NCBI GenBank assembly: GCA_016783885.1
Contig: JADHVR010000007.1
Span: forward strand, 1-64,000
Length of the DNA stretch: 64,000 nt
Direction: 5' to 3'
DNA from: Bacteroidales bacterium
Lineage (GTDB): Bacteria; Bacteroidota; Bacteroidia; Bacteroidales; JAADJA01
Shown: piece after piece, positions 35,802-44,655 of the stretch
How the letters are laid out: each line of letters starts with the position of its first letter
Position numbering within the stretch: the stretch's first letter is position 1
Made by a program: the position numbers and the translations under genes
Notes under the pieces: generated by a model
Told to the model about the DNA's origin: nothing
Database searches by the model: none
The model's input: only the letters and a program-made list of their open reading frames with translations

Positions 35802-37247
35802 ATGAAAAATCGTTTTATTCTGCTAATAACCGGCATCTTACTTACAGTAAGCGCAATTTGCCAATCTTATTATGAAAAATGGATCAGCACTCCTTTGGAC
35901 GACTATCCCGAAAAAGTATCCTGGCTCAATGGAGATAATATTTTATTGATAACACATCAAGGAATATATTCAGATAATTATTATGAAAAATTCGATTATA
36001 CAAATGTTCTTTACAAAACAGATTATGAACTTAATTTTAATGATAGTACAACAATCGATTCGATTGGCAACTATAAGCTATTAATTAAAGATGTAATTAA
36101 ATCGGATGACGATGGTATGTTGTTATGGGCAAAAGCGTTGCATAGTCAAACACAGGACGAACAATTGTGTTTATTGTGGATGAATAATGACTTAAATATA
36201 ATTAATGACAGCATTTACGGTTTGCCTGATGTTGCAGAAGTTATTTCCGGTTTTATAGTGAACCAGGAAGGAAATTTGATTTTTACCGGCGCTACAAGCT
36301 TCGAACCAATTGCTGGAGATTATATTCTGTGGGAATTTGATATTAACGGACAAGAATTGAATAAAGTAATGCATCAGGGTGATATGCAGGAATTGCCAAC
36401 AATTATCGAAGTGCCGGGAACGCAAAAATATCATGTATGCTCAAGATTTGAAACATTACAATTTGACTACAATCTGAATTTTGACACCCTTTATTATTTT
36501 AACGATACCCTCGGTATGATCCCAAACGGTTATAATAAAAAAGTAAACGATTTTCAATACCTGAGAACCGGTTTGTATTTAACACCGCCCGTTCCCGGCT
36601 CGCCATGGCAATTTGAAATGGCATTTGCTTTAGTTGATGAAAATACTGCCGTTTTAGATTTTCATACTTTCGGAACACAGGATACCATTGATAATCCAGG
36701 AATACTTGATTTTATCACAACGGATACAATATATTTCGGAGGAACAAATAACCTGATATTCAATCCTCCGGAAAACTCATGGGTATTGCTATATAAAACT
36801 AATATGGAAGGTGAAATACTGGAAAATATATATTGGGGAGGTGGAGGACAATATGAATTTGCTGATATTCTGGCATTGAATGAAGGCGGGTATTTAATGA
36901 CCGCTACCCGGTGGGACTTTAATAATTTCCCTGCCGATTACAAAAGAGATATAATGATTGTTACAGAAAACTACGGCGCTTTCGTTACGGGAGTTAATAA
37001 CAAAAAACGCCCTGAAATAAAAAATATCTTTGTATATCCTAACCCCGGGAATGATGTATTAAAAATAAGTTCTGCAAAAAACAACCTGCTGTTTCAATTA
37101 TTTGATTTCACCGGAAAAACTGTTATTGAGCAGCATTTCGATAAATATATCAAAATAAATACGCAAAGATTACCTGCCGGAATGTATTTCTTCAATATCA
37201 TTCAAAACAGTAAGGTGATAACGAGTGGTAAGTGGGTGAAGGAATAA
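35802..37247 (+). CDS. T9SS cargo protein, dispersed paralog 2 of 3
   Basis: 481 residues. The same architecture as the proteins at 14313 and 55442: signal peptide (LLITGILLTVSAICQ), then KWISTPLDDYPEKVSWLN, a propeller-like body (LLWMNNDLNIINDSIYGLPD, LWEFDINGQELN, DTIYFGGTNNLIF), and a type A T9SS domain (FVYPNPGNDVLKISSAKNN ... SGKWVKE). It is the most divergent of the three, with different wording throughout the middle. A clear promoter lies upstream. Function unknown; the conserved start and repeats are the only handles. Its stop lies 2 bases from the convergent protease gene. Confidence 0.88.
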   Translation: MKNRFILLITGILLTVSAICQSYYEKWISTPLDDYPEKVSWLNGDNILLITHQGIYSDNYYEKFDYTNVLYKTDYELNFNDSTTIDSIGNYKLLIKDVIKSDDDGMLLWAKALHSQTQDEQLCLLWMNNDLNIINDSIYGLPDVAEVISGFIVNQEGNLIFTGATSFEPIAGDYILWEFDINGQELNKVMHQGDMQELPTIIEVPGTQKYHVCSRFETLQFDYNLNFDTLYYFNDTLGMIPNGYNKKVNDFQYLRTGLYLTPPVPGSPWQFEMAFALVDENTAVLDFHTFGTQDTIDNPGILDFITTDTIYFGGTNNLIFNPPENSWVLLYKTNMEGEILENIYWGGGGQYEFADILALNEGGYLMTATRWDFNNFPADYKRDIMIVTENYGAFVTGVNNKKRPEIKNIFVYPNPGNDVLKISSAKNNLLFQLFDFTGKTVIEQHFDKYIKINTQRLPAGMYFFNIIQNSKVITSGKWVKE

Positions 37248-37249
37248 TC

Positions 37250-39598
37250 TTACGGCACCTGGCTTCCCATACCGTTATTAGGCAGCCAAACATCATTTTT
37301 ATCTTTATTGTCCGATTCACTATCAAGGTTATAGTCGCTCGGAAGATAACCTCTAATGCCTGCCTCGTTTTCCCACAATGGTGATTTATCAGTTATACCT
37401 ATCTGTCCGTTGCGGTCGCCGTCGCCGCCTGCCATTCCCCAAATACCGGGAGCTATCTCATTATGTGCACTTGCTCCGCCATGAGCTTGTCCAACACCGG
37501 TCGAAAAATTATAAGTATATACACCTCCTGCCTGGGTTAATCCGGTTGCTGAAATAACTGAGAGATGATTTCTTTGATGTACTACTACGAACAGACTATC
37601 GGAAAATGTAGCAGTATAATTCAACACAGGATTTCCATTTATATTTACTACCCTGCCGTCGTTTCTCAGGAAAGCCGCCTGCCTGCCTATTATGGTTGCA
37701 CTTGTAGCCTGTCCTGCCGAAACAGCATCTCTTAATCCGATCAGTACCCATTCCACAATATCAGCACCGGGGATAGCAGCTACACTTTCGGTGCCGGTAT
37801 AATTCCACGGAAAGGTATTAAATGGCTGAGATAATGGTAAAAACGGATTAAGTCCGGTATCCATAGAAGTGCCGTTAAACGGGCCTTCTAAGAAAACAGT
37901 TATGTCAACATCTATTTCGGGATCCGGTACACTTATATAATCCGTTTTTGTTTCAGTATCGCTTCCTCCACTATTTGTTGCAGTCAATTCAACAGTGTAA
38001 TTCCCTGCCGAATCAAATTGTACTTGTGGATTTTGTGAACCTGATGTTGTACTACCAACATAAGTTACAGTTGAAGGAGTAAATGACCATGCCCAGGATG
38101 TCGGTGTATTGGTTGATAGGTCGGTAAAATAAACTGTTTGACCAACACCGGGGTTTGTATTATCAGCAGTAAAGTCTGCTACCGGCGGATTAACAGCATT
38201 AGGATCATAACCGTTTAAATAAGTAACCCCCGAATTATTCGGGTCGAGCCAGGGTTTTAACTGTACCGAAGAGCTGCTGCCATTTGACTGCCAGTGATAA
38301 GAAAATTTACCATATAAATCAGGCCAGGTTGGGTGGTTGCAACTGGATGAACCACCTGTTAAAGTTCCGAGCACTCTGCCTGAACTATTGAAAATAGGAG
38401 AACCTGATGATCCTCCTTCATTCACACCATGACCATTGGCAGTAGCGCTCCAATACGCACGCCAGTGGGCATTGTATGCACCTACATATCCACTGCCAAT
38501 CCAGGTTGTGGATGTCAATGTTGAGGTGTAAGTCGATATTTTTTTAATATCTCCTGCGGGATGATGTATAGCAACACCGCTCGAACTCGAAGAACCTGAC
38601 CTGTCCCAGCCGTTGTAATAAACATTATAGTAAGATGGTGGTGTGCTATTTAACTGAACTAATTGAAAGTCGGAACCACCGTCAATATCTCCTCTCGATT
38701 TTAATGTTGCCCCGTAAATAGAGTTATATCCCGGTGAACTTCCCGGGTTTGAGCAGCCGGAAGATTCAAAATTAAAATAAAATATCCATTGATTCCTGTC
38801 GCTCGCTGATGCCGTGCCTCCACAATGATCGGCAGTTAAAAAATACGGTGTGCCATTAACAAGGGTATTATTAACAAGTGATCCCGTGCACCAATACCAA
38901 TAGTAACCTTCCTTAAAAAGTATTCGTGCTACGCCTCTTTTTTCATCCTGCCAGTTATCACCCTCAGGGGAACAATTTACATTTACTTCGCACCATTCGG
39001 AGTCGCCAAAATCTTCTGTGTTTTGAAAAACATAAGAAACATTACGGTAAGCATAAGCAATATCCGATATACTTAATTCAACAAGTTCTGTTATTTTTTC
39101 CGGTTCATAATATTCAATTGTTACTTCATCTCCTTCAATAAGTTCGGTGGAAAATAAACCTGATTCATTGTTATTGACGGTTGTATATGCACCTAATATT
39201 TGTGTTTTGTCATGATTATAAAGATATACTTTCCCTCCATCGGGCAAATAAAATTGATCAAACTGAACATTAAGGGCAAGAGCGCCTTCACAAATTAATT
39301 TTACTCTCCATATTTTGCCTCCTGTTTTAAGATTCTCCCAGTTTCCCGAATTATGAATATCAATAAATACAGGAACGTTGGTTGCGATACGCTGTGGAAA
39401 ATTATTTTTATCATTGTCTTCATCTTCCGCTTGTAACTGCGCAATATCAGGCGCCGGTAAATCTATCACTTCAAAACTCTCCGATAATATATTTGATGAA
39501 AAACCTGGTGGAGTTCCACCCTGGTTGATCTGGCTATATCCTGTAAAAGTAAACAAGGATAAAGTAATTAATAAACTTAAAAAGTAATTTGTTTTCAT
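37250..39598 (-). CDS. Secreted trypsin-like serine protease with PKD domain
   Basis: 782 residues with a signal peptide. A ~180-residue prodomain precedes a lysyl-endopeptidase-like catalytic domain: GTPYFLTADHCGG gives His 258, GGSDFQLVQL gives Asp 310, GGSSGSPIF gives Ser 398. Several Cys pairs are present (WCEVNVNCS, CSNPGS, CNHPTW), as in Achromobacter-type lysyl endopeptidases. A PKD domain follows (VYFTDLSTNTPTSWAW). The C-terminal module ends in GDRNGQIGITDKSPLW and YNLDSESDNKDKNDVW, a dockerin-like calcium pattern found at the end of some Bacteroidota adhesin proteins rather than a normal T9SS sorting domain. It is divergent from a truncated gene at 39667. Confidence 0.87.
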   Translation of the reverse strand: MKTNYFLSLLITLSLFTFTGYSQINQGGTPPGFSSNILSESFEVIDLPAPDIAQLQAEDEDNDKNNFPQRIATNVPVFIDIHNSGNWENLKTGGKIWRVKLICEGALALNVQFDQFYLPDGGKVYLYNHDKTQILGAYTTVNNNESGLFSTELIEGDEVTIEYYEPEKITELVELSISDIAYAYRNVSYVFQNTEDFGDSEWCEVNVNCSPEGDNWQDEKRGVARILFKEGYYWYWCTGSLVNNTLVNGTPYFLTADHCGGTASASDRNQWIFYFNFESSGCSNPGSSPGYNSIYGATLKSRGDIDGGSDFQLVQLNSTPPSYYNVYYNGWDRSGSSSSSGVAIHHPAGDIKKISTYTSTLTSTTWIGSGYVGAYNAHWRAYWSATANGHGVNEGGSSGSPIFNSSGRVLGTLTGGSSSCNHPTWPDLYGKFSYHWQSNGSSSSVQLKPWLDPNNSGVTYLNGYDPNAVNPPVADFTADNTNPGVGQTVYFTDLSTNTPTSWAWSFTPSTVTYVGSTTSGSQNPQVQFDSAGNYTVELTATNSGGSDTETKTDYISVPDPEIDVDITVFLEGPFNGTSMDTGLNPFLPLSQPFNTFPWNYTGTESVAAIPGADIVEWVLIGLRDAVSAGQATSATIIGRQAAFLRNDGRVVNINGNPVLNYTATFSDSLFVVVHQRNHLSVISATGLTQAGGVYTYNFSTGVGQAHGGASAHNEIAPGIWGMAGGDGDRNGQIGITDKSPLWENEAGIRGYLPSDYNLDSESDNKDKNDVWLPNNGMGSQVP

Positions 39599-39666
39599 GA
39601 TGTTTTATATTTAGGTTATTTATACAAAGAATTATGGCAGATTCTTTACCGAATGCGAAAAATTAA

Positions 39667-40380
39667 CACAGGGTATTAATTGAATTAATAATTTCAGATG
39701 GCAAAATAAGTATAATAAAACAATATATAGAGGAAAAAAATCAAAAAATAAAGAAATCATTTCTTAATGCGCATAACATAGAATTTGGTATAATTTTCTT
39801 CGATACTTATTATGATAGTCAGTATTGGCAGCCCGATGAGTATAACGATAGTACATATTACGCCGGAACTATGAATTGGGTCAATTTTGTCCACGATGCA
39901 AATCTGAAGCCGGACCACAACATTTTCCAAAGCTGGGTGTTTCCATACTACACTACGGGAATTGGACCCAATGAGATTCCTGTCAATCTCCCTGAGGATG
40001 ATATCTCTATTTATAGCCACACACGTTTAATCAACGAGGGATACGATATTCTTAATTCGCCTCCCGTGGGATTGTCCGATCCACCGACAGCTTTATCGAA
40101 AAAATTTGTGCTTCATCAAAATTATCCTAATCCATTCAATTCTGAAACTACGATTCCCTATTCATTGGAAAATGCAACTCATGTGCAAATTAAAATATAC
40201 AACATCTTTGAACTACTTATTCACACGCTGATAGATGAGCAAAAGGCAGCAGGAAAGCATCAAGTTGCTTGGAATGGTCAGGATGCAAATGGTCTAAGTG
40301 CGTCTGGTGGAATATATATTTGTAGCATGAGCGTATGCGGACAGACTCTTGTGAGGCGCTTTGTGTTCTTGCGTAAATAA
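39667..40380 (+). pseudogene. 5'-truncated T9SS-type protein fragment
   Basis: The frame is open from a stop at 39664-39666 to TAA at 40380 but has no start codon before the internal ATG at 39871. Coding character is visible well upstream of that ATG (IIFFDTYYDSQYWQPDEYN), so this is the C-terminal third of a larger protein. The end, FVLHQNYPNPFNSETTIPYS and GGIYICSMSVCGQTLVRRF, is a FlgD-Ig-like/T9SS sorting domain in the LHQNYPNPFN style. That style is most typical of Ignavibacteria and related phyla and differs from the other cargo proteins here. A horizontally acquired fragment is plausible. The 169-residue ORF from 39871 could still be expressed, but likely without a signal peptide. Confidence 0.7.
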
Positions 40381-40453
40381 GCAATAAACGGTTAGCGGAT
40401 TGCACACCGTGCTTCAATTTCTTGCAAATAAACTTGTTGAAGCTCAAAATAAT

Positions 40454-40495
40454 TATATTTGGAGCTTACTATTGTTAAAAAATGAGCTATATTTG
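40454..40495 (+). promoter_or_regulatory. Two tandem -7-like elements upstream of the Fic gene
   Basis: TATATTTG occurs at 40454-40461 and again at 40488-40495. Both match TAnnTTTG. The second lies 38 bases before the ATG at 40533. TTG partners at about 18-20 bases are weak. Confidence 0.45.
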
Positions 40496-40532
40496 CATGG
40501 AACTTAAGTTGTAAATGCAATATTGACGTAAT

Positions 40533-41573
40533 ATGTTAGTCGATAAGAAGAAAAAAATACTAGAATTTGTCAGGGAAAACACCTTGTTTTCTTCGAAAGA
40601 AATTTATGCTGGAATAACCTCTGAAATTGGATATTCCACAGTTAAAAGGATACTATCACAACTGATTTCCGAAAATCTCATAATACCTAAGGGTAAAGGT
40701 AAAGCAAGAAAATATGCTATATCTCCAATGTATGAATTAGTTTATCCAATTGACGTTAAATTATACTTTGAAAAAGAAATTGATGAACGAATAATTAAAG
40801 ATAGTTTTAATCTGTCCTTGATAAAGGATGTTTTAAGTAAAGTAAAACTGTTTACAGCAGAAGAATTACAAAAATTGACGAATCTTCAAAAGCAATTCAA
40901 AACAAATATTTCTGAGCTATCAGAATCTGAATATACAAAAGAGTTAGAACGTCTATCAATTGACTTAAGTTGGAAGTCCTCTCAGATTGAAGGAAATACG
41001 TATTCTCTTCTTGAGACTGAACGATTATTGAAAGAAAAGGAAACAGCTGAGGGAAAAGCAAAAGATGATGCTGTTATGCTACTTAACCATAAAGAAGCAA
41101 TAGATTTCATATTTGAAACCAGGGATTATCTTACACCACTGACAATATCCGGAATTGAAGATATTCATAGTTTGTTGGTTAAAGACTTAGGGGTTGACCG
41201 AAATATTCGGAAAAGGAGAGTTGGTATTTCCGGAACTAACTTTAAACCTTTGGACAATGAACATCAAATCAAAGAAGCTTTGAGGGATATGTGTGAACTG
41301 GTTAATAATCGAGATTGTATTTTTGAAAAAGCATTACTCGCTCTGGTTCTATTGTCCTATATTCAGGCATTTGGAGATGGAAATAAAAGGACTGCAAGAA
41401 TAATAAGCAATGCCTTGTTGATGGCTAATGGATATTGTCCTATTTCATTTAGAACAATTGACTCTGTTGAATATAAAAAAGCAATACTGATATTCTATGA
41501 GCAGAATAACATGAACGCATTTAAAGAGATTTTTATAAATCAGTTTGAATTTGCGGTCAAGACATATTTTTAA
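40533..41573 (+). CDS. Fic-family protein with N-terminal winged helix and degenerate active site
   Basis: 346 residues. Residues 1-65 form a winged-helix DNA-binding domain (ILEFVRENTLFSSKEIYAGI, VKRILSQLISENLI). A Fic_N-type region carries the inhibitory helix motif SSQIEGN (Ser 149, Glu 153, Gly 154), and the Fic core follows. The active-site loop reads IQAFGDGNKRTAR (277-289), where the catalytic His of HPFxxGNGR is Gln 278 and the second Gly is Lys. I recall YIQPFADGNKRTAR in relatives, so this is probably a subfamily trait rather than a local mutation. AMP transfer needs that His, so this may be a regulator or have another activity. It lies alone next to truncated genes. Confidence 0.85.
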   Translation: MLVDKKKKILEFVRENTLFSSKEIYAGITSEIGYSTVKRILSQLISENLIIPKGKGKARKYAISPMYELVYPIDVKLYFEKEIDERIIKDSFNLSLIKDVLSKVKLFTAEELQKLTNLQKQFKTNISELSESEYTKELERLSIDLSWKSSQIEGNTYSLLETERLLKEKETAEGKAKDDAVMLLNHKEAIDFIFETRDYLTPLTISGIEDIHSLLVKDLGVDRNIRKRRVGISGTNFKPLDNEHQIKEALRDMCELVNNRDCIFEKALLALVLLSYIQAFGDGNKRTARIISNALLMANGYCPISFRTIDSVEYKKAILIFYEQNNMNAFKEIFINQFEFAVKTYF

Positions 41574-41588
41574 TTGATTGGAAGATGA

Positions 41589-41915
41589 AAAGAAAAATTT
41601 TCAGAGTTTTCGGATAATGATATAAATAGACTTATTACTCTTAATTTACATTCACAACTTCTTTTGACAAAGAAATTAGTACCTATGTTATTGAAAAGTA
41701 AAAACCCACATATTGTTTTTATGTCTTCAATGTCAGCAAAAAATCGAATTGTAGGAGAATCTGTTTATGCAGCAACAAAGGCAGGTATAATGCAATTTGC
41801 CCATGTATTACGCAATGAACTTGCTGGTAAAATAAGAGTTTCAACAATTCATTCATGGGGAGTAAATACTTGAGGTGATAATGAAAACGCTTCAATTCTG
41901 GTTCCGGAAAATATT
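41589..41915 (+). pseudogene. SDR-family oxidoreductase remnant with in-frame TGA
   Basis: The frame opens after a stop at 41586-41588 without a start codon and reads NDINRLITLNLHSQLLLTKK, then HIVFMSSMSAKNRIVGESVYAATKAG, the classic short-chain dehydrogenase catalytic Ser and Tyr-x-x-x-Lys motif. It ends at TGA 41871-41873 just after STIHSWGVNT. Past the stop the same frame continues as GDNENASILVPENILL, matching the usual SDR continuation, until it runs into the convergent O-antigen ligase gene. The Rossmann glycine motif at the N-terminus is gone. It is therefore a fragment truncated at both ends. Confidence 0.8.
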
Positions 41916-43178
41916 TTATTGGTCTTTATTATCAGAAGTAAAATAAAACAGGAAAACATTAAAAAAGGCATAAAACACAACACCTGCCTGCCGTTCAAGC
42001 ATCGACTCTACAAGTAAGTGAAATCCAATCATACTAAGGAAAAGGAAATAAAGTAAATTTTTGTACCTTATGGCATAAATAGCCGGTAAAATAATGCTGG
42101 AAATCAATAGCAAAAACCCGATAAATCCGATAGCAATAAAGGTTTGCAGGTATTGATCATGGGCATTCAGATGTTCTTCAAGGGCTAATTCGATATGTTT
42201 TTCTTTATATTTTTTTAATAAGCTTTGCTTTACGTCACCCGTCCCAACGCCAAACAGGAAATTTTCTTTTATGATCTCTATCGACGATTCCCAGATAAAA
42301 ACTCTTGCTACCGAACCGTCTCTTGTGGATGCCGGTAATTGTTCTTCAGTTTCTAATGCTTGTCTTGCCGTAAATATCCTGTTGTAGGAATATGGAAAAA
42401 AAAGTAAAAGAATAATAAATGAAGCAGTTAAAGAGGCTGAAATGATAAAAGTATAAAGGCTGAATTTCTTTTGTCTGACAATAATAAAAAATATAGCAAG
42501 AATATATATTAATATTAATCCGATAATCCCTGCTTTGGAACTTAAAAGAATAATAAACACCTGGAAGTATAGGATCAAAACAACAGCAAGAAGTTTTTTT
42601 GAAGTTTTCCTTTGCTGCTTTTTTATAAGCCGGTTCAAAATAATTGCAATGGCAAATGAATAATACAATGCTAAATAACCGGGATGAAAAAACATAGAAA
42701 GATCAGTATAGTAAAATTGCGTTACATTATTATCTGTAACGTACCTGAAAACTGCGTTGATAAACAAAAATATAGTGCTGATAATACAACCGGCAATAAA
42801 TGCTTTTTGAACCATACTGAAAAAATCTTTTCTGAAACCTGAAAAGTCAATTGTGGAAAAGAAAATCGGAAACAGCAGCATGGAGAGCTTTACCTCAAGG
42901 TCGAAAAAAGCGCCTTCCATTCCGTATAGTTGGTTTGAATAAAAAGTGCCGATAATATAAAAAACATAAAGGAGTCCAAATGATATTATATACCTGCTTT
43001 TAATAGAATTTTTTATACGCAGGAATTTTTCCTTAAAATTAAATTCAAGCAGCCAGGATAAGCCTATGAGTGCAATTACAGGAGGTATTAATTTCCCATG
43101 AATAGGTATGGCAAAGGCCAATGCCAGGAATAAGCAATAATAAACCAGGTTACGAATATTTGGTTTTATCAAACTCAT
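41916..43178 (-). CDS. O-antigen ligase-like membrane protein (Wzy_C family)
   Basis: 420 residues, about 11 membrane helices. The large periplasmic loop near residues 270-320 carries the RDGSVARVFIWESSIEIIKEN and GVGTGDVKQSLLKKY features of the Wzy/WaaL superfamily, and the following EEHLNAHDQYLQTFIAIG has the conserved His-x-x-x-Leu-like block. Members either polymerise O-units or ligate the finished chain to lipid A-core; the two are hard to separate by sequence. It is the last gene of the seven-gene minus-strand polysaccharide operon starting at 48720. Gap to the upstream methyltransferase is 2 bases. Confidence 0.85.
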   Translation of the reverse strand: MSLIKPNIRNLVYYCLFLALAFAIPIHGKLIPPVIALIGLSWLLEFNFKEKFLRIKNSIKSRYIISFGLLYVFYIIGTFYSNQLYGMEGAFFDLEVKLSMLLFPIFFSTIDFSGFRKDFFSMVQKAFIAGCIISTIFLFINAVFRYVTDNNVTQFYYTDLSMFFHPGYLALYYSFAIAIILNRLIKKQQRKTSKKLLAVVLILYFQVFIILLSSKAGIIGLILIYILAIFFIIVRQKKFSLYTFIISASLTASFIILLLFFPYSYNRIFTARQALETEEQLPASTRDGSVARVFIWESSIEIIKENFLFGVGTGDVKQSLLKKYKEKHIELALEEHLNAHDQYLQTFIAIGFIGFLLLISSIILPAIYAIRYKNLLYFLFLSMIGFHLLVESMLERQAGVVFYAFFNVFLFYFTSDNKDQ

Positions 43179-43180
43179 TT

Positions 43181-43855
43181 TTACTTGTTTATTACAGCAA
43201 TTACATGAGTTCGGAGAAATGGGAAAACTGTATTCACAATATTATAAAATCCTTTAATTCTTCGTCCGATTGGAGGCGCTAATGTTACTTTATAAAACCT
43301 GATTTGCTTTGCTCCGTAAAAAAGACTTCTGATTTCTTTTTTGCCTATTCCTTTAACGTCTTTGTTTTTAGGGTTATCAAACATAAAGTCGTACCACAGA
43401 ATAATTCCTGAAGGTTTTGTCATTTCAAACATCTTCTCAGCTAATTTTTGCTTAAAGTTCGAATCTAAAATTGAAGTAAAAACCGTGGATTGAAATACAA
43501 TGTCGAATTCATTTTTATAATTTAACTTTGATGCATCCCCCATATCAAGATTTATTCCCGGAAAATTCTTCTTTAATTTTGAAAATCTGTCTGCAAGGAG
43601 TTCGTTTGCCCAGATATTCTCCAGTGCAAAACCATATCTGGCAAAAAAATATAAGTTGTCACCTGTTCCTGCACCTATTTCCATTATTTTCAAATCCGAC
43701 CAGTTATTGCCAAATTTTTTGCGCAGCAATTCCGCAAAAAGCAGTTCTCTTTCGGCCTGCATATACCACGAAAAATAAAAAACATTGTCTGAAGCAGGTT
43801 CAATCCTGTTTTTACGTGTTTCGTACCTTTTTTTTATTTCATCAATTTCGCTCAT
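43181..43855 (-). CDS. Class I SAM-dependent methyltransferase
   Basis: 224 residues. The glycine motif is IMEIGAGTGDNLYFFARYG, followed by motif II acidic ANELLADRF and the DMGDASKLNYKNEFDIVFQS motif with post-IV Phe. C-terminal segment PFLRTHVIAVINK is hydrophobic. It probably methylates a sugar or terminal residue of the surface polysaccharide, as expected from its position. The ATG overlaps the stop of the upstream GT2 gene by 1 base, and it lies 2 bases before the ligase gene. Confidence 0.85.
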   Translation of the reverse strand: MSEIDEIKKRYETRKNRIEPASDNVFYFSWYMQAERELLFAELLRKKFGNNWSDLKIMEIGAGTGDNLYFFARYGFALENIWANELLADRFSKLKKNFPGINLDMGDASKLNYKNEFDIVFQSTVFTSILDSNFKQKLAEKMFEMTKPSGIILWYDFMFDNPKNKDVKGIGKKEIRSLFYGAKQIRFYKVTLAPPIGRRIKGFYNIVNTVFPFLRTHVIAVINK

Positions 43856-44607
43856 TATAAATAATGCTTTTTAAATGCGTTAAATGCATAATTTCCAAAA
43901 TAAAACACTGATTTAAAAAATCCAAGTTTTTCAATGTGGTAATACAAATTCCAGGTCTTTTTGGCGGCATATAGCTTGTTTGATGATATAGATTTATTAT
44001 GAACACGGTAAATCATTAAAACTTCATTGAGGCCGTAAGCAACAAAGCCTTTTTTCAACAAACTGATCCAGACCTGTGTGTCGACCCGTATGCGGATATC
44101 GGCAATTTGGAAATTTCCTGTTAGTTTTAAATCTATCATCGAACTTGAATACCCTATAATGGTATTTTTTAAGTATTGGTGTAGATTTACACTTTTCACC
44201 GCCCGTATAACCCTGTCTAAATCTTTCCCATTTTCATCAATCAATTTATAGGAAGTAAAGCTAATGGGGCAGTTATTTTCGGTCATAAACCGAATTTGCT
44301 TTTCAAGTTTTTCAGGCATCCACATATCATCGCTATCCAGAAAGGCTACAAACCTTCCTTTGGCATTTTGAAGTGCAATATTCCTGGCTTTTCCTGTTCC
44401 CGAATTTTCTTCAAATTCAATCAAATGGATTCGGCTGTCTTTCTCAGCAAATTCCTTGATTATCTCCCTGCTATTATCCGTAGAACAATCATCCACAATA
44501 ATCATTTCCCAATCAGAATAGGTTTGTGCCAAAACAGATTCAATGGTTTCGGCAATGTATTTTTCCGAATTATAAACAGGGGTTATTATGGAAATTAATT
44601 CTGCCAT
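43855..44607 (-). CDS. Family 2 glycosyltransferase (GT-A fold)
   Basis: 250 residues. Starts ISIITPVYNSEKYIAETIES and WEMIIVDDCSTDNSREII, has the DxD-type metal site FLDSDDMWMPEKLE and a VDTQVWISLLKKG segment near the end of the domain. It should transfer one sugar residue from a nucleotide-sugar to a lipid-linked chain on the cytoplasmic face. Acceptors cannot be told from sequence. It lies between a GT4 gene (48-base gap) and the methyltransferase (1-base overlap) in the polysaccharide operon. Confidence 0.92.
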   Translation of the reverse strand: MAELISIITPVYNSEKYIAETIESVLAQTYSDWEMIIVDDCSTDNSREIIKEFAEKDSRIHLIEFEENSGTGKARNIALQNAKGRFVAFLDSDDMWMPEKLEKQIRFMTENNCPISFTSYKLIDENGKDLDRVIRAVKSVNLHQYLKNTIIGYSSSMIDLKLTGNFQIADIRIRVDTQVWISLLKKGFVAYGLNEVLMIYRVHNKSISSNKLYAAKKTWNLYYHIEKLGFFKSVFYFGNYAFNAFKKHYL

Positions 44608-44655
44608 TTGTTTTATACCAATTTGCCATTTATTTAAGGAAATATATAAATTACA

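Noticed and set aside
7755-41873. Stop-codon reassignment to explain the interrupted ORFs
   Set aside because: Intact conserved genes in the window terminate normally at TAA, TGA or TAG; the interrupted ORFs are better explained by point changes or sequencing error.
41589-41915. SDR remnant as an active short oxidoreductase
   Set aside because: No Rossmann glycine motif, no start codon and an in-frame TGA.
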